Both the position numbers and the translations under genes were made by a program. From WYZ-LMO11 sp964617245 (GTDB lineage: Archaea; Thermoproteota; Methanomethylicia; Methanomethylicales; Methanomethylicaceae), in the NCBI GenBank assembly GCA_964617245.1, contig CAZTWF010000106.1:28408-92407 (forward strand): a stretch of DNA of 64,000 bases. The letters are read 5' to 3'. The notes below the pieces were generated by a model, which saw only the letters and a list, made by a program, of their open reading frames with translations, did no database searches and had not been told where the DNA came from. Position 1 is the stretch's first letter. Every line of letters starts with the position of its first letter. This document shows positions 8,676-17,030 of the stretch, piece by piece.

Positions 8676-9197
8676 ATGGCTGAAGAATCAATAGCCATTC
8701 CTAATGATATTGAAGTTTCACTAAATGGTAGTATAATTACTATGTCTGGTCCTAAAGGTACTCTAACAAAGGATTTTTCACATACAGGTGTAAAAATAAC
8801 TAAAACAGAAGATAAAATAATAGTAAGAATGGAAGGTAAAGGAAGAAAACCAAAAACTATGGTTAGTACAGTATCAGCACATATAAGAAATATGATAAAA
8901 GGTGTTAAAGAAGGTCATGTTTATAAGATGAAGATAGTTTATGCTCATTTTCCAATAAATATTAAAATTATTGGAAATGAAATATATATAGAAAACTTTA
9001 TGGGTGAAAGATCAAAAAGAATTGCTAAAATTATTGGAGATACTAAAGTAAAAGTGAGTGGTGATGAAATTATTATAGAGGGAATAGATAAGGAAGCAGT
9101 AGGTCAAACTGCAGCAAATATTCATTTAGTTACTCATATAAAAGATAGAGATCCAAGAGTATTTCAAGATGGTATATATATTGTAGAGAAGAGATGA
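8676..9197 (+). CDS. rpl6: Ribosomal protein L6 (uL6)
   Basis: 173 residues with the two tandem L6 domains; VSLNGSIITMSGPKGTLTKDF marks the first and EIIIEGIDKEAVGQTAANI the second. L6 lies near the factor-binding centre. A GGTGATATT site precedes the ATG. The TGA stop overlaps the ATG of rpl32e. Confidence 0.95.
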   Translation: MAEESIAIPNDIEVSLNGSIITMSGPKGTLTKDFSHTGVKITKTEDKIIVRMEGKGRKPKTMVSTVSAHIRNMIKGVKEGHVYKMKIVYAHFPINIKIIGNEIYIENFMGERSKRIAKIIGDTKVKVSGDEIIIEGIDKEAVGQTAANIHLVTHIKDRDPRVFQDGIYIVEKR

Positions 9198-9622
9198 TGA
9201 TTATGAAGTTGAATAATAAAATATCAAAAGCTTTAGAATTGAGAGAAGAGATTAATAGAAAAAGACCTGATTTTATTAGACAAGATGCTCATAGATTTAA
9301 ACGATTAGGTGAAAAATGGAGAGCACCAAGAGGTCCAAGATCAAAATTACGTTTAAAGAAAAAAGGAAAATCTGCTATAGTTGAATCAGGATATAGAGGA
9401 CCTTGTTTAGTTAGAGGTTTTCATCCATGTGGTGGTAAAGAGGTAATAGTTCATAATTTAAAAGAATTAGAAGGTTTAGATCCATCAATTCATGTTGTTA
9501 GAATAGCAGCTAATGTTGGAAAAAAGAAGAGATTAGAAATTATTAAGAAAGCTCTTTCTCTTAATTTGAATATTGTAAATATCAGATCAGAGGAAAAGAA
9601 GCTATTACAAGGTGGTAGTTAA
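9194..9622 (+). CDS. rpl32e: Ribosomal protein L32e (eL32)
   Basis: 142 residues containing the family core RPDFIRQDAHRFKRLGEKWRAPRG and GYRGPCLVRGFHPCG. Archaeal and eukaryotic only; binds 23S rRNA as an extended protein with a small folded domain. ATG 9194 overlaps the rpl6 stop, but ATG 9200 is an equally possible start two codons later. Confidence 0.94.
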   Translation: MMIMKLNNKISKALELREEINRKRPDFIRQDAHRFKRLGEKWRAPRGPRSKLRLKKKGKSAIVESGYRGPCLVRGFHPCGGKEVIVHNLKELEGLDPSIHVVRIAANVGKKKRLEIIKKALSLNLNIVNIRSEEKKLLQGGS

Positions 9623-10056
9623 TGAACTTAAAGGTTCAAAAAAAGATTGCTGCAAAGATTTTAGGTATTGGAATAAATAGAGTTTGGATAGATCCTGATA
9701 AATTAGATGAAGTAAGTAGTGCAATCACAAGAGAAGAAATTAGAAAATTAATTGAAAAAGATATAATAAAAGCAAAACCAGAAAAAGGAACAAGTCGTGG
9801 AAGAGCTAGAAAAATACATAAACAAAAAAGAAAAGGATTGAGAAAAGGTCCTGGAAGTAGAAAAGGAGCTGTTAAAGTAGATGATTGGGTTGATAGAGTT
9901 AGATCTATGAGACGCTTTTTAAGATTATTGAAAAAAAGAAAAATAATTACACAAAAAGTATATCGTATGCTTTATATGAAAGTAAAAGGAGGAGTATTTC
10001 ACGATAAAAGACAACTAAAAGCTTATATAGAAGAACATAATCTTGCAAGGAGATAA
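9622..10056 (+). CDS. rpl19e: Ribosomal protein L19e (eL19)
   Basis: 144 residues, almost all helical and very basic. LKVQKKIAAKILGIGINRVWIDPDKL and GRARKIHKQKRKGLRKGPGSRKG are signature stretches. The protein spans from the solvent side of the large subunit to an inter-subunit bridge. ATG overlaps the rpl32e TAA by one base. Confidence 0.95.
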   Translation: MNLKVQKKIAAKILGIGINRVWIDPDKLDEVSSAITREEIRKLIEKDIIKAKPEKGTSRGRARKIHKQKRKGLRKGPGSRKGAVKVDDWVDRVRSMRRFLRLLKKRKIITQKVYRMLYMKVKGGVFHDKRQLKAYIEEHNLARR

Positions 10057-10058
10057 AT

Positions 10059-10649
10059 ATGGCACATGGTCCAACTTATAAAGTACCATTTAGAAGAAGA
10101 AGAGAAGGAAAAACTGATTATAGAGTTAGAAAGAAGTTAGTAATGAGTAAAAAGCCAAGATTAGTTATAAGAAAATCATTAAAACATTTACATCTTCAAT
10201 TAATTGAAGTAAAAGTTAATGGAGATATAGTTTTAGCACAAGCTAATACAAAAGAGTTATCCAAATATGGATGGAAGGGAGGAACTGGTAATCTTCCTGC
10301 TGCTTATTTAGCAGGTTTATTACTTGGAAAAAGAGCTCTAAGTAAGGGTATTAAAAATGCTATATTAGATTTAGGAAGATATTCTATAACAAAGGGTAGT
10401 AGACTATTTGCTGCTCTTAAAGGAGCATTAGATGCAGGAATGGATATTCCTCATAATGAAGAAATTTTACCTGATGAAGAGCATATAAAAGGAGTTCATA
10501 TTGCAAAATATGCAATGCTTTTACAAAAAGAAAATCCTTCTAAATACCAAGCTCATTTCTCTAATTATATTAAGATGAATTTACCACCTGAGAAAATTGT
10601 AGAACATTTTGAAGAAATAAAGAATAAAATAATTGAGGAGGTAGCATAA
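10059..10649 (+). CDS. rpl18: Ribosomal protein L18 (uL18)
   Basis: 196 residues, the long archaeal/eukaryotic L5-eukaryote-type form. The N-terminus MAHGPTYKVPFRRRREGKTDYRVRKKL and the later ALKGALDAGMDIPHNEEI segment are diagnostic. L18 recruits 5S rRNA together with L5. Two bases separate it from rpl19e. Confidence 0.95.
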   Translation: MAHGPTYKVPFRRRREGKTDYRVRKKLVMSKKPRLVIRKSLKHLHLQLIEVKVNGDIVLAQANTKELSKYGWKGGTGNLPAAYLAGLLLGKRALSKGIKNAILDLGRYSITKGSRLFAALKGALDAGMDIPHNEEILPDEEHIKGVHIAKYAMLLQKENPSKYQAHFSNYIKMNLPPEKIVEHFEEIKNKIIEEVA

Positions 10650-10650
10650 T

Positions 10651-11256
10651 ATGACATATCAACAAGGACTATGGACTCCAAGAACAACTCTTGGAAAACT
10701 TGTATTAGAGGGAAAAATCACAAGCTTAAAAGAAATTTTTGAACGAAACATACCAATAAAAGAACCTGAGATTGTTGATATTCTACTACCTGAAATAAAA
10801 CATGAAATACTTGATGTTAATATAGTTCAAAAACAAACAGATGCTGGTGAAATTACAAGATTTAAAATAGGTGTTGTGATTGGAAATTCTGATGGCTATA
10901 TAGGTATTGGAACTGGAAAATCAAAACAAATGAGATTTGCTATAGATAAAGCAATTGCAGATGCTAAGTTAAATATAATCCCTGTAAAACGAGGTTGTGG
11001 ACACTGGAGATGCCCATGTGGCACATCTCATAGTGTACCATTTACTGTAAGTGGTAAGAAAGGAAGTGTTCGTGTTACTATATATCCTGCTCCTAAGGGT
11101 GTAGGTATAATAGCAGGAGAAATTCCTAAAAAGATATTAAGTTTTGCTGGAATAAAAGATGCTTGGGTAGTATCAAGAGGCGAGACAAGAACTACAATGA
11201 ATTTTGCCTTAGCAACTTATGAGGCTTTGAGAAATACATATAAATTTAAAATATAA
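10651..11256 (+). CDS. rps5: Ribosomal protein S5 (uS5)
   Basis: 201 residues with the dsRBD-like N-terminal domain (KIGVVIGNSDGYIGIGTGKSKQMRFAI) and C-terminal S5 domain (VTIYPAPKGVGIIAGEI). The RGCGHWRCPCGTSHSVPF stretch is typical of archaeal S5. It lies at the mRNA entry site and affects decoding accuracy. The preceding GAGGAGG in the rpl18 tail serves as its ribosome-binding site. Confidence 0.95.
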   Translation: MTYQQGLWTPRTTLGKLVLEGKITSLKEIFERNIPIKEPEIVDILLPEIKHEILDVNIVQKQTDAGEITRFKIGVVIGNSDGYIGIGTGKSKQMRFAIDKAIADAKLNIIPVKRGCGHWRCPCGTSHSVPFTVSGKKGSVRVTIYPAPKGVGIIAGEIPKKILSFAGIKDAWVVSRGETRTTMNFALATYEALRNTYKFKI

Positions 11257-11268
11257 TGAGGTGAGTTT

Positions 11269-11718
11269 ATGTATTTAGCTATACGTATAAGAGGAAGAGT
11301 TGGTATTCATCCTGATATAGAGGAAACACTTAAACGACTTAATCTTCATAGGAAATTTAATGCTAGCTTATTACCAGAAACACCATCAATAATTGGAATG
11401 TTAAAAAAAGTATCTGATTATATTACTTGGGGTGAAATTACTAAGGAAAATTTAATATTATTATTAAAGAAAAGAGGAAGACTTAAAGGAGACAAAAGAA
11501 TAACTGAAGAAAATTTAAATTTATTAAAAGCTTCTAATTTTGAAGAACTTGCAGAGCTTATATTAAAAGGAAATTTTCCATCATTACTTAAAAAAACATT
11601 TAGACTTACTCCACCAAGTGGTGGATTTAAAGGTAGTACAAAAAAACATGTAAATGAGGGAGGAGAATTAGGATATAGGGGAATAGCAATAAATGACCTC
11701 CTCCTAAAAATGATATGA
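11269..11718 (+). CDS. rpl30: Ribosomal protein L30 (uL30)
   Basis: 149 residues, the archaeal long form. The N-terminal AIRIRGRVGIHPDIEETLKRLNLHRKFNA and the central ITWGEITKENLILLLKKRGRL match the family. The TGA stop falls inside an inverted repeat that separates this gene from rpl15. A GAGGTGAG site precedes the ATG. Confidence 0.94.
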   Translation: MYLAIRIRGRVGIHPDIEETLKRLNLHRKFNASLLPETPSIIGMLKKVSDYITWGEITKENLILLLKKRGRLKGDKRITEENLNLLKASNFEELAELILKGNFPSLLKKTFRLTPPSGGFKGSTKKHVNEGGELGYRGIAINDLLLKMI

Positions 11719-11730
11719 TAAATCATATCA
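11711..11730. repeat. 9-bp inverted repeat across the rpl30 stop codon
   Basis: TGATATGAT and ATCATATCA are exact reverse complements separated by AA. The repeat includes the rpl30 TGA (11716-11718) and ends some 17 bases before the rpl15 ATG, just upstream of its GGAGGG site. It could fold as a weak A+T hairpin or be a protein-binding palindrome. No function is shown by the sequence alone. Confidence 0.5.
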
Positions 11731-11746
11731 AATTGGAGGGATAATA

Positions 11747-12172
11747 ATGGTAGTAAGAAGAGAAAAGAAAGTTAGAAAACAACGTGGATCAAGAACATAT
11801 GGCTGGGGTACTGTAGGCCAGCATAGAAAATCTGGAACAAGAGGAGGATTTGGAAATGCAGGTTTACATAAACATAAATGGTCTTGGACTGTAAAATATG
11901 GAAAAGATCATTTTGGAAAATATGGTTTTGTAAATCCAACATCAAAAATTATTAGATGGATAAATATAGGCTCATTAGTTTCATTAATTAAAGGAAAAGA
12001 ATTAGAAAAAGATGAAAAAGGAAGAATTATCATAGACCTAAATAAAATGGGGTATGATAAACTTTTAGGTAGTGGAAAAATTGATATTCCATTATTAGTT
12101 AAAGTAAAACAAGCCTCTGAGATCGCAAAAGAGAAAATCATTAGTAAGGGTGGCGAAGTCATAATTACTTAG
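11747..12172 (+). CDS. rpl15: Ribosomal protein L15 (uL15)
   Basis: 141 residues with the glycine- and arginine-rich N-terminal arm (KQRGSRTYGWGTVGQHRKSGTRGG) that threads through 23S rRNA, and a globular C-terminus. The GGAGGGATAATA leader gives a strong ribosome-binding site. The gene is the usual partner of secY. Its last base is the first base of a hairpin that covers the secY start. Confidence 0.95.
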   Translation: MVVRREKKVRKQRGSRTYGWGTVGQHRKSGTRGGFGNAGLHKHKWSWTVKYGKDHFGKYGFVNPTSKIIRWINIGSLVSLIKGKELEKDEKGRIIIDLNKMGYDKLLGSGKIDIPLLVKVKQASEIAKEKIISKGGEVIIT

Positions 12173-12192
12173 GGTCGTATAAATTATGACCC
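12172..12192 (+). promoter_or_regulatory. Hairpin covering the secY start codon
   Basis: GGGTC (12172-12176) pairs exactly with GACCC (12188-12192), enclosing an A+T loop that can add an ATAA/TTAT pairing. The 5' arm is the only Shine-Dalgarno-like sequence ahead of secY, and the 3' arm holds the last base of its ATG and the second codon. This could couple secY translation to ribosomes finishing rpl15. It is a structural prediction by eye. Confidence 0.3.
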
Positions 12193-13610
12193 GTTTCTTA
12201 GACTTAATAGAACCTGTTCTGAGATTTATTCCCGAGGTTCCTAAACCTCAGCGTAAACTAGATTTAAAATATAGATTATTATGGACTGGATTAGTTTTAG
12301 CTTTATATCTAATAATGTGTGAAATTCCACTTTATGGAATTCCTATACGTACAGGTGAATATGAACAATTTTTAATCTACAGAATAATTTTTGCATCTAA
12401 AAAAGGCTCTTTAATGGATCTTGGTATTGGCCCAATAGTTACTGCTGGTTTGATCATGCAAATTCTTGCAGGCTCAAAACTAATAAATGTTGATCTTAGT
12501 AAACCAAGAGATAGAGCTCTATTTACTGGCACTCAAAAATTTTTAGCAATAATAATGACAATATTTGAAGCTACTGCATTTCTAATAGGTGGTAGTTATG
12601 GAAGATTAGACCTATTACTCTCTGTTTTTGTAATTACCCAATTGACTATAGTTGGTATTCTTGTGATTTTATTAGATGAATTAATTCAAAAAGGATGGGG
12701 AATAGGAAGTGGTGTTAGTTTATTTATTCTTGCAGGCGTCTCACAACAAATATTATGGTTATCATTTTCACCAATAGGACCTGTAGCTGATGGAAAATCA
12801 TTAGGTGCAATAGTAGCATTCTTCCAAACAATAATTAGTGGAGAAGAAATTCTTAAAGTATTTTTAAGATATCCATATCCTGATATGGTTGGATTTATTA
12901 CTATGATAATAATATTATTAATTGCAGTATACTTAGAGGGAATGAAAATTGAAATTCCTATAGCTCATCCAAAATATGGTGGATTACGTGCAAAAATACC
13001 CTTAAAATTTATGTACGTTTCTAATATTCCTATAATATTGACTTCTGCTTTATTTGCTAACTTTTATATGTTTGGACAATTAATCTGGCAAAACTTCAAT
13101 TTTTTAAATAATAATCCATGGGTTAATTGGTTTGTGATGTTCAACTCTACAACCACTGGTTTACAACCATTACCTGGTTGTTTTGTTTATTATATTACAT
13201 CTCCAAGAAGTTTAATTAATGTTATACACGATCCTTTACATGCTGTAATATATGTAATAATACTTGTATTTTTCTCTACTATATTTGCAAAGATCTGGGT
13301 TGAAGTATCTGGTATGAGTGCTCAAGCACAAGCTCAACAACTTGTAAGTGCAGGACTACAAATACCAGGATTTAGAAGATCTCCAGTAGTAATTGAGCAA
13401 ATGTTAAATCGATATATTCCTCCTCTTACTATTATGAGTGGAATAATGATTGGTTTATTAGCTGGAATTGCTGATATGCTTGGTGCGATAGGTACTGGAA
13501 TTGGTATATTATTATCAGTGGGTATAGTGTATCAATATTATCAATTCCTTGCTAGAGAACATATTGAGGAAATATATCCTGGTATAAGTAAAGTATTAGG
13601 AAGAGAGTAG
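12186..13610 (+). CDS. secY: Preprotein translocase subunit SecY
   Basis: 474 residues with about ten hydrophobic spans, the length of archaeal SecY. PLYGIPIRTGEYEQ (plug and TM2 entry region) and IPGFRRSPVVIEQMLNRYIPPLTIMSG (TM10 region, with the conserved arginine loop before it) are recognisable. It forms the protein-conducting channel with SecE and SecG/Sec61beta in the cytoplasmic membrane. The gene follows rpl15, its near-universal neighbour, and precedes adkA. Confidence 0.95.
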   Translation: MTRFLDLIEPVLRFIPEVPKPQRKLDLKYRLLWTGLVLALYLIMCEIPLYGIPIRTGEYEQFLIYRIIFASKKGSLMDLGIGPIVTAGLIMQILAGSKLINVDLSKPRDRALFTGTQKFLAIIMTIFEATAFLIGGSYGRLDLLLSVFVITQLTIVGILVILLDELIQKGWGIGSGVSLFILAGVSQQILWLSFSPIGPVADGKSLGAIVAFFQTIISGEEILKVFLRYPYPDMVGFITMIIILLIAVYLEGMKIEIPIAHPKYGGLRAKIPLKFMYVSNIPIILTSALFANFYMFGQLIWQNFNFLNNNPWVNWFVMFNSTTTGLQPLPGCFVYYITSPRSLINVIHDPLHAVIYVIILVFFSTIFAKIWVEVSGMSAQAQAQQLVSAGLQIPGFRRSPVVIEQMLNRYIPPLTIMSGIMIGLLAGIADMLGAIGTGIGILLSVGIVYQYYQFLAREHIEEIYPGISKVLGRE

Positions 13611-13617
13611 ATATATT

Positions 13618-14199
13618 ATGAAGAAAGGAAAACTTATAATAGTAATAGGCGTACCTGGGGTAGGCAAGACTACTGTAATAAATTCAGCTTTAGAATATTG
13701 TAAAGAAAATAAAATTGAAGTAAAGTATATTAACTATGGAGATTTAATGTTTGAAGAAGCTAAAAAAATAGTTAATAATAGAGATGAAATAAGAAAACTT
13801 CCTATAGAGAAACAAAAATTACTTCAATTAAATGCAGCTAATAGAATAGTAGAAATTACTAAAGAAAAGAATGTATTACTAGATACTCATATGTTTATAA
13901 GAACAGAAAATGGATATATGTCAGGAATTCCTATATGGGTTGCTGAAAAATTAATGCCTGACTCTATAGTTTTAATAGAAGCAAGTCCAGAGGAAATTTC
14001 AAAGCGTAGAAAAAAAGATTCAAGTATAAGAATTAGAGAAGAAGATACACCTGAGAAAATAAATGAACATCAATTAATGGGAAGAGCTGGTGCTGCTTCT
14101 TTGGCAATACTTACAGGTTGTACTATTTTAATTCTTGAGAATAAAGAAGGATATTATAAAGAAGTAGGTAAGACAATAGCCTCATTATTTATGAGGTGA
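13618..14199 (+). CDS. adkA: Archaeal adenylate kinase
   Basis: 193 residues with the P-loop VIGVPGVGKTTVINSAL (about residues 9-25) and the INYGDLMFEEAKK segment of the AdkA type, which differs from bacterial Adk. It interconverts ATP plus AMP and 2 ADP. It follows secY as in many archaea. The ribosome-binding site is weak, so translation may depend on readthrough of ribosomes from secY. Confidence 0.92.
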   Translation: MKKGKLIIVIGVPGVGKTTVINSALEYCKENKIEVKYINYGDLMFEEAKKIVNNRDEIRKLPIEKQKLLQLNAANRIVEITKEKNVLLDTHMFIRTENGYMSGIPIWVAEKLMPDSIVLIEASPEEISKRRKKDSSIRIREEDTPEKINEHQLMGRAGAASLAILTGCTILILENKEGYYKEVGKTIASLFMR

Positions 14200-14203
14200 A
14201 AAA

Positions 14204-14734
14204 ATGGTTTTAGAATCTTTATTAGAATTTTATGATTCTATTGTTACTACTCTTTCATTTATATTAGGTCCTGCAAAGGATTTTCCACTTTCATCTTTAA
14301 CCATCTTATTAATATCTATTATGATGCTCTTAATTTCTTCAACTATAACTCGTAAATTTACTGATGTAGAGAAAACAAGAAGAATTATGACACAAGTAAG
14401 AGAATGGCAAAGTGCTTATATGAAGGCTGTTAGAGAAAAAGATAATAAACAAATTGAAAAATTAAAAAAGAAAGAAGTTACTATTAAAAAACTTCAAGCT
14501 GAAATGATGAGAGAACAATTCAAACCATTACCATTTACTTTAATTCCATTTATGATTATTTTCTATCTATTCCTAGGTGTATTTGGTTATAATCAAGTAA
14601 TAGTAGCTAAATCACCAATAACAATACCTTTCCTAGGTAATGAATTTACATTTTGGATTTGGTATCTTATTACAACTTTTGCATTTTCACCATTAATTCA
14701 AAGATTATTTAATTTACCTTCAGTACAAGATTAG
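14204..14734 (+). CDS. DUF106/EMC3-like membrane insertase-family protein
   Basis: 176 residues. One hydrophobic span lies near residues 25-48, then a charged coiled-coil region (about 55-108, rich in K and E), then spans near 112-137 and 150-170. This is the layout of archaeal DUF106 proteins, distant relatives of YidC/Oxa1 and eukaryotic EMC3, probably acting in membrane-protein insertion beside SecY. Location between adkA and cmk is conserved. Many archaea have rpl34e next; it is absent here. Confidence 0.85.
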   Translation: MVLESLLEFYDSIVTTLSFILGPAKDFPLSSLTILLISIMMLLISSTITRKFTDVEKTRRIMTQVREWQSAYMKAVREKDNKQIEKLKKKEVTIKKLQAEMMREQFKPLPFTLIPFMIIFYLFLGVFGYNQVIVAKSPITIPFLGNEFTFWIWYLITTFAFSPLIQRLFNLPSVQD

Positions 14735-14744
14735 GTGTTTTATA

Positions 14745-15299
14745 TTGAAGATAAAGAATTTAATTATAACAATAGGTGGTCCACCAGGATCTGGCAAATC
14801 TTATTGTGCAACTCAATTAGCTAGTATTTATAAAATTCCACATTATTCTATTGGTAAAATATTTAGAGATATGGCTCGAGAACGTAATATGACAATTGAG
14901 GAATTTTCAAAATTAGCTGAAAAAGATTATACAATAGATATAGAATTAGATAAAAGAACTATGGAATTAGCAAAAAGTGGTGGATGTATTATAGAAGGAA
15001 GATTAGTCTCCTTTTTCTTGAGATCTTTTCCAAATATACTAAGTTTTTATCTTACAGCATCATTTGAAGAAAGAGTAAAAAGAATTGCTTTAAGAGAAGG
15101 TATTAGTATTGAAGAAGCTGAAAAAAAGACTAGAATAAGAGAAGAAAGTGAAAAAATGAGATATAAAGTAATTTATAATATTGATGTAGATGATTTGTCA
15201 GTTTATGATTTTGTAATAAATACATCAAAATGGAATAAAGAAAAAATAGTTCTCTTATTAAAACAGATAATAGATTTATATTTAGGGGAAGACGATTGA
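14745..15299 (+). CDS. cmk: Cytidylate kinase
   Basis: TTG start after a GGTGTTTTATA leader; 184 residues with P-loop GGPPGSGKSYCATQL (about residues 11-25) and the archaeal Cmk motif HYSIGKIFRDMARERNM. It phosphorylates CMP and dCMP. The stop overlaps the TTG of cbf5. In several archaeal groups rpl14e lies between cmk and cbf5; it is missing here. Confidence 0.92.
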   Translation: MKIKNLIITIGGPPGSGKSYCATQLASIYKIPHYSIGKIFRDMARERNMTIEEFSKLAEKDYTIDIELDKRTMELAKSGGCIIEGRLVSFFLRSFPNILSFYLTASFEERVKRIALREGISIEEAEKKTRIREESEKMRYKVIYNIDVDDLSVYDFVINTSKWNKEKIVLLLKQIIDLYLGEDD

Positions 15300-16258
15300 G
15301 TGGAGAACTTTTAATAAAAGATGAAGAGAAAACAAATCCAAATTTTGGATGGAAACCTAGAGAACGTCCTATAAAAGAATATATTGAAACAGGTGTAATA
15401 AATCTAGATAAACCTCCAGGTCCTACTAGTCATGAAGTAGTAGCTTGGGTTAAACGTATGCTCTCTATAGATAGAGCAGGTCATGGTGGCACTCTTGATC
15501 CTAAAGTAACTGGAGTTTTACCAATAACACTAGGAAGAGCAACACGACTTATTTCATTTATTATGAAATCAGGAAAAGAATATGTTACTATTGTAGAATT
15601 ACATGAAGATATTAGTGAAGAAAGATTAAGAGAGGTTATTAGTGAATTTATTGGTCCAATTTATCAAATACCTCCTATAAGATCTTCTGTGAAAAGAGCT
15701 TTAAGAATTAGAACTATAAACTCAATAAAAATTTTAGAAAAAATTGGAAAATTTGTTTTAATGAGAGTAGATTGTGAAGCTGGTACTTATATAAGAAAAC
15801 TCTGTCATGATATAGGTGAAGTTCTTGGTTGTGGGGCTCATATGAAGGAACTTCGTAGAGTAAGAGCTGGACCATTTAGAGAAGAAACCTCTATTACTCT
15901 TTATACCCTTCTAGATGCTATAACATTATGGAAGGAATATAATAATGAAAGTCTAATAAGAAAAGTTATTATACCAATTGAAGAAGCTATTATAGATTTT
16001 CCTAAGATATATGTAAGAGATTCTGCTATTGATGCTCTATGTCATGGTGCAAATTTAGCAGCACCTGGTGTATTACGTTTAAGTAAAGGAATAAAGCCAG
16101 GAGATATTGTTTGTGTTATGAGCTTAAAAGATGAACTTGTAGGAATTGGAAAAGCTTTAAAATCTAGTGAAGAAATTTTAGAATTAGAACATGGTATTAT
16201 TGTAGATATGGAAAGAATAATAATGGAACCAGGTTTATATCCAAAAGGTTGGGAATAA
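15296..16258 (+). CDS. cbf5: H/ACA-guided tRNA/rRNA pseudouridine synthase Cbf5
   Basis: 320 residues: TruB-type catalytic domain with HGGTLDPKVTGVLPI (catalytic aspartate in GTLDP) and a C-terminal PUA domain (RDSAIDALCHGANLAAPGVLRL). It modifies rRNA with guide RNAs, Nop10, Gar1 and L7Ae. The reading frame is continuous. That is worth noting because cbf5 is the best-known archaeal protein gene to carry a splicing-endonuclease intron; here the intron is in infB instead. Confidence 0.93.
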   Translation: MSGELLIKDEEKTNPNFGWKPRERPIKEYIETGVINLDKPPGPTSHEVVAWVKRMLSIDRAGHGGTLDPKVTGVLPITLGRATRLISFIMKSGKEYVTIVELHEDISEERLREVISEFIGPIYQIPPIRSSVKRALRIRTINSIKILEKIGKFVLMRVDCEAGTYIRKLCHDIGEVLGCGAHMKELRRVRAGPFREETSITLYTLLDAITLWKEYNNESLIRKVIIPIEEAIIDFPKIYVRDSAIDALCHGANLAAPGVLRLSKGIKPGDIVCVMSLKDELVGIGKALKSSEEILELEHGIIVDMERIIMEPGLYPKGWE

Positions 16259-16863
16259 TGAATACTATTCATTATTTTACAAAACAACCTACTAAACATA
16301 AATATAAAATTAGTTTCGAATTAGCAGGTACTACTATCAATTTATTAAGTAGTAATGGAGTATTCTCTAAAAAACATATTGATACTGGTACAAAAGTCTT
16401 AATTGAAAGCATAGTAGAAAAAATTTCAATTCATGAAAATGCAGAAATTTTAGATTTAGGATGTGGATATGGTATTATAGGAATTACAATTGCTAAATTA
16501 AATCCAAAAGCTAAAGTAACAATGGTTGATATAAATCCATTAGCCATAAAACTTACTAATGAAAATATTAAATTAAATCTAGTAGAAAATGCTATAGTCA
16601 TAAGAAGTCATTTATATTCTCAGCTTGAAAATAAAAAATTTGATTTTATTATCTCAAATCCTCCTCTAGCTGCTGGTTATAAAGTAATCTTTCCTTTAAT
16701 AGAAGGAGCTAAAGATCATCTTAAAGAAAGAGGACGAATTATCATAGTTTTAAGAAAAGGAATAAATACTATTCCAAAAAAGATGAAAGATGTTTTTGGA
16801 AATGTAGAACTATTATATAAAAGAGCAGGATATAGAGTATTTCAATCAATTAAAACTTCATAA
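16258..16863 (+). CDS. Class I SAM-dependent methyltransferase, RsmC-like (COG2813)
   Basis: ATG 16258 overlaps the cbf5 TAA; the TTG at 16249 is less likely. The 201-residue protein has motif I ILDLGCGYGIIGITIAK and a motif IV FDFIISNPPL. The NPP(L/F/Y) tetrad is typical of enzymes methylating exocyclic or ring nitrogen atoms, mostly guanine N2 in rRNA for RsmC-like members. The exact target is not determinable. It lies between cbf5 and tRNA-Ser. Confidence 0.8.
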   Translation: MNTIHYFTKQPTKHKYKISFELAGTTINLLSSNGVFSKKHIDTGTKVLIESIVEKISIHENAEILDLGCGYGIIGITIAKLNPKAKVTMVDINPLAIKLTNENIKLNLVENAIVIRSHLYSQLENKKFDFIISNPPLAAGYKVIFPLIEGAKDHLKERGRIIIVLRKGINTIPKKMKDVFGNVELLYKRAGYRVFQSIKTS

Positions 16864-16968
16864 AAGTAAATATAAATAATATTATTCAAATCATTTATAA
16901 TTATTATAATTATTTATAGAAAAAAATAATAAATTCTGTAACTTAATCGATAATGAGAATTATCCCCA
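16864..16968 (+). promoter_or_regulatory. Promoter region of tRNA-Ser
   Basis: An A+T-rich 105-base gap. TTATTTATAGAAAAA near 16908-16922 is the best TATA-like element; initiation would then fall some 20-30 bases upstream of the tRNA. Nothing else coding is visible. Called from composition and position. Confidence 0.35.
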
Positions 16969-16998
16969 GCCGAGGTCTCCTAGTCTGGTAGGGAGCAG

Positions 16999-17010
16999 AA
17001 AATAGCTTAA
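16999..17010 (+). other. tRNA-Ser intron 1 at position 29/30
   Basis: The 12-nt intron AAAATAGCTTAA interrupts the 5' strand of the anticodon stem. Exon bases GAGC (16993-16996) pair with intron GCTT (17005-17008), one pair being G-U, forming the 4-bp helix. Bulges are AG^A and AA^G, cut after the second base. Outer pairs AGG (16990-16992) with CCT (17012-17014) complete the motif. Non-canonical tRNA intron positions are known mainly in crenarchaea and relatives. Confidence 0.85.
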
Positions 17011-17018
17011 GCCTGGAG

Positions 17019-17030
17019 AGATTCCCTGTT
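17019..17030 (+). other. tRNA-Ser intron 2 at canonical position 37/38
   Basis: The 12-nt intron AGATTCCCTGTT follows position 37 of the anticodon loop. Exon CTGG (17013-17016) opposes intron CCTG (17025-17028) with three pairs and one U-U mismatch, so the central helix is relaxed. Bulges are AG^A and TT^A, and the restored anticodon stem is the outer helix. Its total length and 5-nt inner loop are the same as those of intron 1. Confidence 0.8.

Noticed and set aside
17003..17010. GCT at 17005-17007 as the serine anticodon
   Set aside because: It lacks T33 before it and no anticodon stem forms; with two introns removed, GGA fits a perfect stem and loop.
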